Below, piece by piece: positions 1 through 5,236 of a stretch of 5,644 nucleotides of DNA. How positions within the stretch are numbered: the stretch's first letter is position 1; the number at the start of each line of letters is the position of its first letter. The stretch is from JAFGTE01 sp965369305 (GTDB taxonomy: Bacteria; Patescibacteriota; Gracilibacteria; UM-FILTER-43-11), in assembly GCA_965369305.1 (NCBI GenBank), contig CBDUQG010000063.1, forward strand, positions 1 through 5,644, given 5' to 3'. The notes beneath the pieces are model-generated. The model ran no database searches. It was not told the DNA's origin and was given only the letters and a program-made list of their open reading frames with translations. The position numbers and the translations under genes were made by a program.

Positions 1-76
1 CGGTTATACCTGCCACTTTATGAGGTTTGGGAGCTATCTAGACAAATAGTTAAATTTATTGTAAGTTAGACCGGCT

Positions 77-105
77 TGTTAATTTATGCAAGATCTGTCT
101 ATCTG
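77..105 (+). promoter_or_regulatory. weak candidate promoter for the GIY-YIG-like gene
   Basis: TTGTTA (77-82) and TATCTG (100-105) are separated by 17 bases, the normal bacterial -35/-10 spacing. They match the sigma-70 consensus at 4/6 and 3/6 positions. Transcription would begin near 112, giving a leader of about 13 bases with no Shine-Dalgarno sequence. A second hexamer, TAAGCT (109-114), fits TANNNT but lies ten bases before the ATG and has no -35 partner. The AT-rich leader (1-124) holds no other feature I can support. Confidence 0.22.
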
Positions 106-124
106 ATTTAAGCTAACACTATTT

Positions 125-472
125 ATGGATTTAGATTGGGGCACATGCGGCGAGAGTGGTGCCTGGTGCAGACTACTCTCTCTCAATACTGAACATCAAC
201 TTTTTGATGGCATGGTTGGGGTTTATGTAATTTGGCAAGCTAAAGGGCCTGTCATACGAATTGGGCAGGGTAATATTCGTGACCGAGTAAACGCCCATAA
301 GCATGACCGAGATATTATTGAGTATTCCAATCTCTATGTTACATGGGCGAGAGTTCAACATTCTCAACTCGACGGCGTAGAAAGGTACCTTGCGAATGAA
401 CTCAATCCAATTGTTGGCGAGCAATTTCCAAATGCCTCACCTATAAATGTAAACCTACCTTGGCGGTATTAA
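125..472 (+). CDS. GIY-YIG-like domain protein, 115 aa, hypothetical
   Basis: A small single-domain protein that reads as a divergent GIY-YIG fold. Seen: Gly-Val-Tyr at residues 32-34 opening a beta strand (GVYVIW), then IRIGQG at 44-49 in the place of the YIG motif, Arg54 and His58 in a helix (IRDRVNAHKHD), Glu86 in GVERYLANELNP (84-95), and a C-terminal NLPW. In GIY-YIG nucleases the two tyrosines, a helical Arg and a later Glu bind metal and cut DNA. Here Arg, His and Glu have plausible counterparts, but the YIG tyrosine is Arg45. Nuclease activity is therefore uncertain, and a binding role is possible. It looks full length for a one-domain member. The ATG at 125 follows an in-frame TGA (104-106) and has no Shine-Dalgarno site. 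The stop overlaps the next start (TAATG), so the two products are probably made together. I recognise the fold pattern, not a named family. Confidence 0.72.
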   Translation: MDLDWGTCGESGAWCRLLSLNTEHQLFDGMVGVYVIWQAKGPVIRIGQGNIRDRVNAHKHDRDIIEYSNLYVTWARVQHSQLDGVERYLANELNPIVGEQFPNASPINVNLPWRY

Positions 473-1224
473 TGACTATTCCTAAATATATTAAACACTG
501 GGCAAATGTTATCTGGAAGGCTGTTGGAGTCTTGGCGATAATTGTTGGGCTTCTGGCTGGCTATAGTCAATTTTTCTCCGCACCAAGTGTTTCTGCTCAG
601 ATTATCAGTGAGGTCAATGTTCTTGATATTAATGAGCCCCTCGAAGACTTACAAATCGCCTTCCAGGGTGAGAACATTCAGAACAAGAATTTAAATTTAA
701 AAATCTACCGCATTGAACTCAAAAATAATGGCAACACCAACATCACACAGAGTGATTTTGACCAGGCGAGCGATTGGGGCGTTGAGGTAGAAAATGGAAA
801 AGTGATTGAAACAAGACTGGTTGACTCTACTTCAGACTATATCAAGAGTAAGCTAGCGCCCAAGGTTGCAAATGACAACACAATTAAATTTAGTAAGATT
901 ATCTTGGACAAGGGCAGCGCATTCATTGTTGAATTACTTGTTTTGCACGAAAAGGCTGTTCTACCTACGTTGTATCGCATCGGCAAGATTGCTGGCGTGA
1001 AAAGCAGCCAAGAGAGAGTTTTGGACCTGGATACACGCGAACCTCTTATTCATCAATTTTTTGAGGGTAGTCTTTATGTAAATATTTTGCGCCTTGTCAC
1101 CTATGCTCTTCTTGGCATCTTCTTGCTGATCACTGGCTTGATAGTGCTAATGAAGATTGAGGAATGGGTACTTAAATCTAAACAAAAACCTCAGCCGCTA
1201 CAAGAACCTAATAAATCGAATTAA
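472..1224 (+). CDS. two-helix membrane protein with a large outside domain, unknown function, 250 aa
   Basis: I do not recognise a named family. Seen: a basic N-terminus, a first membrane segment at about residues 14-34, a soluble domain at about 42-200, a second membrane segment at about 205-228, and a Lys-rich hydrophilic tail. Positive charge at both ends predicts both termini inside and the middle domain outside. That domain has alternating beta-type patterns, including an IELKNNGNTNITQSDFD stretch (81-97). 'Relation to a gap, then N-x-G-N-x-x-I-x-x-x-D-F' is a pattern I associate from memory with membrane-anchored beta-sandwich proteins of unknown role. No enzyme motif is visible. The ATG at 472 shares its A with the upstream TAA stop, favouring coupled translation. 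A TTG at 460 would add four residues and is less likely. Base use is more AT-rich than in the minus-strand genes. A sensor, receptor or anchoring partner of the GIY-YIG-like protein is conceivable, but this is inference. Confidence 0.8.
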   Translation: MTIPKYIKHWANVIWKAVGVLAIIVGLLAGYSQFFSAPSVSAQIISEVNVLDINEPLEDLQIAFQGENIQNKNLNLKIYRIELKNNGNTNITQSDFDQASDWGVEVENGKVIETRLVDSTSDYIKSKLAPKVANDNTIKFSKIILDKGSAFIVELLVLHEKAVLPTLYRIGKIAGVKSSQERVLDLDTREPLIHQFFEGSLYVNILRLVTYALLGIFLLITGLIVLMKIEEWVLKSKQKPQPLQEPNKSN

Positions 1225-1236
1225 AGAATTCTGGAA
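1225..1236. other. 12-base convergent junction
   Basis: The plus-strand membrane gene ends with TAA at 1222-1224, and the minus-strand lipoprotein gene ends with TAA read from 1239 to 1237. Only 12 bases separate them, including the 8-base palindrome AGAATTCT (1225-1232). I find no GC-rich hairpin with a T-run on either strand nearby. The two transcripts therefore probably run into each other or end at a factor-dependent site. Confidence 0.8.
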
Positions 1237-2511
1237 TTATCGACCGTTGTTATATCTAAAGGTCTTATCCATCGCTACCCAAAAAACTCTGTCGTCAATA
1301 CAAAGCGGATTTGAGTCATCCTGGCAGTCCTGGTTTTCGAGGATGTTGCCGTGTTTCACGAAAGCCAGCTGCGTATTGTCGCGGTATGGATCTTCTTTTA
1401 CCTGCGCCACAGCGGCTGCATGATTTTCTTCAGGAGTAGCATTCGGGCGCTCACGTTCTAGAGCTTCACGGCGGCGATTGTAGGCCCTTGCGAGACCCAG
1501 GAACATCTGGTGCTGAGCTTCGTCCTGGAAGGCTTCTAGGGCGCTTCCTATTTGATCTACGGCGATGAAAGCAGTACCGGCTAAATCCTGGGCCACTTCT
1601 TTGGCTCCATCAACAACTTGACCGGTGACTTTATCGCGGAAACGGGATGAAACTTCCTGGCCAAGGCGGGAAAGGCGGTCTTGTTGGAGATAATCGTTTT
1701 CTGATTGTCTTTCGAGCATGACGGCGTAGATGGCCAGAGAGTTTTCCGCATCGGCGTTTTCTCGATCAAGACCAGTAGGTGCAGGGTCAGCTCCAAAGAG
1801 GCGTTCTGACATTTGATCAAAGAAGCCTGGATCGAGCTCGGAGGCTACAGACATGTGCTGAATGTCATTGCCTGGGTCGTAGCTATCTATGAACACACGA
1901 CGGATTTCGCTGAGGGTTTCAAAGGTTGCATTGACCTCGTCATAGGTTTCCCCCATGTCACCCAGGAATTGCTGATAGGCTTCAAGACCCGCTTTGCGGG
2001 CAGGGTCGGTTTCCGCATCAATGTCGGCTTGAAGGAGTTCTCCGTACTTGCCAGTGAGTGCATCAACGACGGTATTGATGTCTTCTTTTTCTGCATTAGA
2101 AAGGCCTGAATCATCCTCTTCTTCCTCTTCGACATACTCATCTTCTTCGTAGGTTTCTTCATCTTCTTCATAATCTTCAGATGGGCCGAGGGTTCCGTGA
2201 CGAGCTAAGACGGCATCGATACATTGCTCACGGGTGTAAGACCCTGGACCGCCCTTAATGTTGTCACAAACACTGGCATCCCCCGTATTTTCGGCGATGA
2301 GCAGATAGCACTTATCCTGAGGTGGATTGGAGTTTGGCCAACCTTCTGGTTGCACTAAATCACAGCCTTCCGGATCAGATTCCTGCACCGCCACGGACTG
2401 ATAACAATGATGATCATCTTCAACATACTCACATCCGAATCCCAAAAGGTCTCCGATACAACCGGATAAAATAAGTGGTGAAATGATGATGAGTAGTAGG
2501 AATTTTCTCAT
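1237..2511 (-). CDS. lipoprotein with Cys repeats, acidic linker and helical body, 424 aa, unknown function
   Basis: The N-terminus is a lipoprotein signal: Met-Arg-Lys, a hydrophobic run (5-15), then the lipobox LSGC with the lipid-bearing Cys18. The mature protein should be membrane-anchored and exposed outside. Region 1 (27-97) carries six further cysteines (27, 36, 50, 68, 82, 97) and two repeats of the form C-Y-x3-A-x8-C-D, at 36-51 and 68-83. Region 2 (112-134) is almost all Glu, Asp and Tyr. Region 3 (about 138-380) is charged, Ala/Leu/Glu-rich and predicted helical, with coiled-coil character. The C-terminus (381-424) adds Cys396 and Cys404. The even count after Cys18 (eight) allows disulfide pairing outside the cell. 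No enzyme motif is seen. Its ATG overlaps the upstream TGA (ATGA), and a purine-rich AAAGAAG precedes it, so it is probably translated by coupling. It is the last gene of the minus-strand run. A surface structural or scaffold role is inference. Confidence 0.85.
   Translation of the reverse strand: MRKFLLLIIISPLILSGCIGDLLGFGCEYVEDDHHCYQSVAVQESDPEGCDLVQPEGWPNSNPPQDKCYLLIAENTGDASVCDNIKGGPGSYTREQCIDAVLARHGTLGPSEDYEEDEETYEEDEYVEEEEEDDSGLSNAEKEDINTVVDALTGKYGELLQADIDAETDPARKAGLEAYQQFLGDMGETYDEVNATFETLSEIRRVFIDSYDPGNDIQHMSVASELDPGFFDQMSERLFGADPAPTGLDRENADAENSLAIYAVMLERQSENDYLQQDRLSRLGQEVSSRFRDKVTGQVVDGAKEVAQDLAGTAFIAVDQIGSALEAFQDEAQHQMFLGLARAYNRRREALERERPNATPEENHAAAVAQVKEDPYRDNTQLAFVKHGNILENQDCQDDSNPLCIDDRVFWVAMDKTFRYNNGR
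2221..2433 (-). repeat. Cys-repeat region inside the lipoprotein
   Basis: This encodes residues 27-97. CYQSVAVQESDPEGCD (36-51) and CYLLIAENTGDASVCD (68-83) align without gaps: Cys-Tyr, an Ala at the sixth position, an Asp near the middle, and Cys-Asp fourteen residues after the first Cys. The units start 32 residues apart. C97 (QCIDAVLARHG) looks like the start of a degenerate third unit. It is a protein-level repeat; the DNA copies have diverged. Confidence 0.75.
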
Positions 2512-2954
2512 TTCTTCTTTCGTTTAGTGAAGATGGTAAGAAGGGTGAAAACAAGAGCAAATAGAGTCGCGAGCAAGGAGCCCCAAAGCATAGGCCTGGC
2601 GATGAAATCAATGATGGCAATACCGATGTTGGTGTAGCGCGGCTCAGCCGTAATCTGCCAGCTCATGATTAGCCAAGGAAGGAGTGAGGCGATGGCCCCA
2701 AGACCATGAACAATATCGAAACGGCAGATTTTGAGCACCTTACCGATGGCCGTGAGGATGACAAGAATGAGGGCTGAAATGAGAGCGGTCGCAATTCCAG
2801 TGAACCATCCGGCCAGTTTGAAGTAGCGAACGATGTCGCTATTAGTTATATCTGCGCCAGTTGGCTGGAGCATGGCAAAAGCTGCTGTCGTTCCAACAGC
2901 CAGAATGAGGAAGGTAATGAAGGCGAATTTTTTAGAAGCGATGAATGCTCTCAT
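2508..2954 (-). CDS. small four-helix integral membrane protein, 148 aa, unknown function
   Basis: Not a family I recognise. With the ATG at 2954, hydrophobic segments lie at about residues 9-29, 48-70, 81-100 and 119-143. Lys8-Lys9 before the first and the KRKKK end after the last place both termini inside by the positive-inside rule, which agrees with four crossings. The first segment (ILAVGTTAAFA, then MLQPTGADI) could instead be a cleavable signal peptide, leaving three crossings. I chose ATG 2954 over the longer TTG start at 2978 for three reasons: it leaves a 14-base gap after the upstream stop, it sits six bases behind a TACAAT hexamer, and it begins directly with the charged-then-hydrophobic pattern. 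The TGA stop overlaps the lipoprotein start by ATGA, tying the two products together. The general look (two hydrophobic pairs, small size) resembles pilin-like or VirB2-like secretion subunits only superficially. Confidence 0.8.
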   Translation of the reverse strand: MRAFIASKKFAFITFLILAVGTTAAFAMLQPTGADITNSDIVRYFKLAGWFTGIATALISALILVILTAIGKVLKICRFDIVHGLGAIASLLPWLIMSWQITAEPRYTNIGIAIIDFIARPMLWGSLLATLFALVFTLLTIFTKRKKK

Positions 2955-2966
2955 GTGATTATTGTA
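2955..2966 (-). promoter_or_regulatory. candidate -10 box for a leaderless start of the four-helix protein
   Basis: On the minus strand TACAAT (2966-2961) is followed by six bases (AATCAC) and then ATG (2954). It matches TATAAT at 5/6 positions. A TGGAAG 17 bases upstream is a poor -35 (3/6). Transcription would start at or next to the A of ATG. No Shine-Dalgarno site lies in front of this ATG. Confidence 0.45.
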
Positions 2967-2968
2967 AC

Positions 2969-3829
2969 TTAGCCCCAAATGGCCTTCCAGGCCTTTTTGA
3001 ATCCATCGGTCCAGCCGTTATGGATTTTTTTGGTGGCACCTACGTACTCGGCATCACCACCAAAAACTTTGATGACAGTGATTGGTATACCAGTTACCAC
3101 ATCGGCAATGAGCCCGCCAGCAATGGCAAAGGGGTAGGATAGACCTAAAGCAATGGTGGTTCCTGCATTCTGGGCGAAGTTGTTGGTCATGGCTAGTGAA
3201 GCCTGCTCCATGGCATTGGTTGTTTCGCTAGGATCGAAGCCGACAATTGTTTTGAATCCTTTATTAACTGACTCTTCGAGTTCGCAGCCCGGACAACTGT
3301 CTTCTTCCTTATCTTTGACGATGATTTCATTCGTGTCTGGGTTGATTGTTTCAGTGGGATCGATGCCGAGCATTTCAATATCAGGAAGTTCGATTCCTTC
3401 AGGCGTGTCTGATTTTTCCGGCTCGGGTGTATCGACGGTTACTGGCTCAGGCTCAATCTCTGGTGTACTGACGACAGGTTTTTCTCCGACGGTAGTTGGT
3501 AGCTCAACATCGTCAGGAAATTCGGTCGTGGTTTCGGCTGCCGTTTCACAGAGGGCATTGCCCCCTACTGTCTTACAATACTGACCAGAGAGGCAAGTGA
3601 TTGTATTGGTTGTCTTACAGCTACCGTCTTCACAAAAGTAATATTCAATGACACCTGGAGTTGTTCCGGTGTCGGTGGTACAGCGACTACCAATATCTAG
3701 TTTAGGTGCTTCTATAATGGTTGGAGCTTCTGGTGGCACAAATTCCGCAGGAAGCATCTGGGCATAAGAAAAAGGGGTCATCTGTATGAACATGAGCAGG
3801 CCCAGCAATTTAGAAGTGATTTTTTTCAT
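2969..3829 (-). CDS. secreted Cys-rich protein with acidic Pro/Thr linker and hydrophobic C-terminus, 286 aa
   Basis: Residues 1-23 form a Sec signal peptide: KKITSK, a hydrophobic core, then cleavage after SYA, leaving Gln24. A short Pro-rich stretch leads to a six-Cys module (Cys50, 66, 71, 79, 85, 94), enough for three disulfides. Residues about 96-178 are a Glu/Pro/Thr/Asp-rich linker, probably disordered. A CPGC pair follows at 179-182. The C-terminal part (about 221-258) is Gly/Ala/Ile-rich and long enough to enter or cross a membrane. It ends in a cationic, Trp-rich amphipathic tail (FKKAWKAIWG). I do not recognise a family. The exported nature is well supported, and a membrane-associated outside protein is the likeliest reading. 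The start (ATG 3829) lies seven bases after the fumC stop with no clear Shine-Dalgarno, only a perfect TATAAT six bases upstream. The following membrane and lipoprotein genes are its closest partners. Confidence 0.83.
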   Translation of the reverse strand: MKKITSKLLGLLMFIQMTPFSYAQMLPAEFVPPEAPTIIEAPKLDIGSRCTTDTGTTPGVIEYYFCEDGSCKTTNTITCLSGQYCKTVGGNALCETAAETTTEFPDDVELPTTVGEKPVVSTPEIEPEPVTVDTPEPEKSDTPEGIELPDIEMLGIDPTETINPDTNEIIVKDKEEDSCPGCELEESVNKGFKTIVGFDPSETTNAMEQASLAMTNNFAQNAGTTIALGLSYPFAIAGGLIADVVTGIPITVIKVFGGDAEYVGATKKIHNGWTDGFKKAWKAIWG

Positions 3830-3844
3830 GCGCCCATTATATCA
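3830..3844 (-). promoter_or_regulatory. extended -10 promoter, leaderless start of the secreted protein
   Basis: Reading the minus strand, TGATATAAT (3844-3836) is an exact extended -10 element (TGnTATAAT). It lies over the last codons and stop of fumC and is followed by GGGCGC and the ATG at 3829. The -35 region is weak (GTGGGT at 17 bases), which extended -10 promoters tolerate. The predicted transcript start coincides with the ATG. Confidence 0.55.
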
Positions 3845-5201
3845 TCTTGGATGGCCTGACCCACTGATCGAACTGCTCTTCGGTGACTAGCTTAAGAGAT
3901 AGGGCAGCGTTTTTGAGTGTGATACCTTCACTGTGAGCTTTTTTAGCGATCTTGGCAGCATTGTCGTAACCCACATGAGTGTTGAGCGCAGTAACCAGCA
4001 TGAGGGAATTTTGGAGGTGGGCTTGAATTTGAGACTCGTTGGCTTCGATGCCGGCGACGCAGTTTTGATTGAAAGATTCAGAGGCGTCGCCGAGGAGTCT
4101 GGCAGAGTTGAGCAAATTCCAGATCATCATGGGCTTAAAGACGTTGAGCTGAAAGTGACCCTGCATGCCAGCAGCAGAGATGGCGACGTCGTTTCCGATG
4201 ACCTGAGCACAAACCATGGTGAGAGCTTCGGCTTGGGTTGGATTTACCTTGCCGGGCATGATGGAAGAACCAGGTTCGTTGGCCGGAAGCTTGAGTTCGC
4301 CAATACCGCAGCGTGGACCAGAGGCCAGAAGGCGGATATCGTTGCCGATTTTAGTGAGGCTGACGGCTAGTTGCTTGAGTGCGCCATGCGTTTCGACAAT
4401 GGCATCGTGAGCCGCAAGGGATTCAAATTTGTTGGGCGCGCTGATGTGTGGGTGGCCAGTGAATTCGGCGATTTTTTTGGCCACTAATTCGGAGTAGCCA
4501 GCTGGGGTGTTGAGCCCGGTACCCACAGCCGTGCCGCCCAGTGCCAGTTCAGAGAGGTGTGGGAGGGTATTTTTGAGGGCTTTCAGACCGTGTTCAAGTT
4601 GTGAGACATAAGCCGAGAATTCTTGGCCGAGCGTGAGTGGCGTAGCGTCCATGAGGTGAGTGCGACCGATTTTGACGACCTTATCAAAGTTCTTTGATTT
4701 TTCTTCCAGAGCTGCCTTGAGGGATTCGATTTTAGGAATGGTGTGCCCAACTACCATTTTGTAACCAGCGATGTGCATGGCCGTTGGGAAGGTGTCATTG
4801 GAGGATTGGGATTTGTTCACATCATCGTTGGGATGAAGTGAGGTGCCCAGTTCCTTAGCCCGATTGGCAATGACTTCATTCACGTTCATGTTGGACTGGG
4901 TGCCGGAGCCGGTCTGCCAAACCACAAGCGGAAAATGCTCGTCGAGCTTGCCCCCCAGAATTTCATCACAAACCTGACTGATGGCCTCAGCCTTACTGGA
5001 ATCGAGTGCGCCGAGTTGGGCGTTCGTTTGAGCAGCTGCTTTTTTGAGAATGGCAAAAGCATGAATGACTTCGAGCGGCATTTGCATGCTTGTTCCGCCG
5101 ATTTTGAAGTTCTGCAAAGAGCGCTGGGTCTGAGCTCCCCAGTATTTATCGGCTGGGACTTTGAGCTCGCCCATGGTGTCTTTTTCGATTCGGTATTCCA
5201 T
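3837..5201 (-). CDS. fumC: class II fumarate hydratase (fumarase C)
   Basis: Catalyses the reversible hydration of fumarate to (S)-malate in the cytoplasm, as an iron-free homotetramer of the fumarase/aspartase superfamily. The 454 residues cover the whole fold; FumC is usually 455-467 long. Key motifs: SGTQSNMN (99-106), HPNDDVNKSQSSND (123-136), GRTH with catalytic His182 (179-182), and the signature GSSIMPGKVNPTQAE (311-325) with the catalytic loop Ser312, Lys318 and Asn320. By alignment from memory His182 and Ser312 correspond to E. coli His188 and Ser318. GTQSNMN and DVNKSQSSNDTFPTAMHIA separate it from aspartase. The end (QWVRPSKM) is the usual FumC C-terminus. Nothing is missing. It sits 17 bases after the DUF1697 gene and 7 before the secreted-protein gene. 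No other TCA-cycle gene lies in the window, so a full cycle cannot be inferred. Start ATG 5201 lacks a Shine-Dalgarno site but has a candidate promoter. Confidence 0.97.
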   Translation of the reverse strand: MEYRIEKDTMGELKVPADKYWGAQTQRSLQNFKIGGTSMQMPLEVIHAFAILKKAAAQTNAQLGALDSSKAEAISQVCDEILGGKLDEHFPLVVWQTGSGTQSNMNVNEVIANRAKELGTSLHPNDDVNKSQSSNDTFPTAMHIAGYKMVVGHTIPKIESLKAALEEKSKNFDKVVKIGRTHLMDATPLTLGQEFSAYVSQLEHGLKALKNTLPHLSELALGGTAVGTGLNTPAGYSELVAKKIAEFTGHPHISAPNKFESLAAHDAIVETHGALKQLAVSLTKIGNDIRLLASGPRCGIGELKLPANEPGSSIMPGKVNPTQAEALTMVCAQVIGNDVAISAAGMQGHFQLNVFKPMMIWNLLNSARLLGDASESFNQNCVAGIEANESQIQAHLQNSLMLVTALNTHVGYDNAAKIAKKAHSEGITLKNAALSLKLVTEEQFDQWVRPSKMI

Positions 5202-5236
5202 GAACTAAAATTAACATTCTATTTTTCATTCATCAA
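5202..5236 (-). promoter_or_regulatory. candidate leaderless promoter of fumC
   Basis: Minus strand: TTGATG (5236-5231), a 17-base spacer, TAATTT (5213-5208), six bases (TAGTTC), then ATG at 5201. The -35 matches TTGACA at 4/6 and the -10 fits TANNNT. The -35 lies inside the end of the DUF1697 gene and the -10 in the 17-base gap. Transcription would begin on the fumC start codon. Confidence 0.5.

Noticed and set aside
1..69. Open frame ending in TAG at 67-69, possible tail of an upstream gene
   Set aside because: Only 22 codons, no recognisable pattern and chance-length; cannot be told from non-coding DNA.
460..471. TTG start adding four residues to the plus-strand membrane protein
   Set aside because: The ATG at 472 overlapping the stop as TAATG is the more typical coupled start.
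1242..1264. GACC/GGTC inverted repeat after the plus-strand pair as terminator
   Set aside because: Only four base pairs with a 15-base loop and no T-run.
1813..2109. Plus-strand open frame of 98 codons opposite the lipoprotein
   Set aside because: Antisense shadow; the minus-strand gene has a signal peptide, lipobox and ATGA coupling.
2955..2978. Longer TTG start for the four-helix protein, with GGAAGG four bases upstream
   Set aside because: It overlaps the upstream gene and adds a polar stretch before a clean membrane start. The GGAAGG falls in coding sequence with short spacing, and the ATG at 2954 has the better context. Not fully excluded.
3153..3584. Plus-strand open frame of 143 codons, very Ser/Val-rich
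   Set aside because: It is the mirror of the Glu/Pro/Thr-rich linker of the secreted protein; its composition comes from the complementary codons and it has no domain pattern.
3933..4370. Plus-strand open frame of 145 codons opposite fumC
   Set aside because: It lies wholly antisense to conserved fumarase coding sequence and has no family features.
3837..5201. Aspartase or argininosuccinate lyase instead of fumarase
   Set aside because: GTQSNMN and DVNKSQSSNDTFPTAMHIA are fumarase C forms; aspartase has different residues at these motifs.
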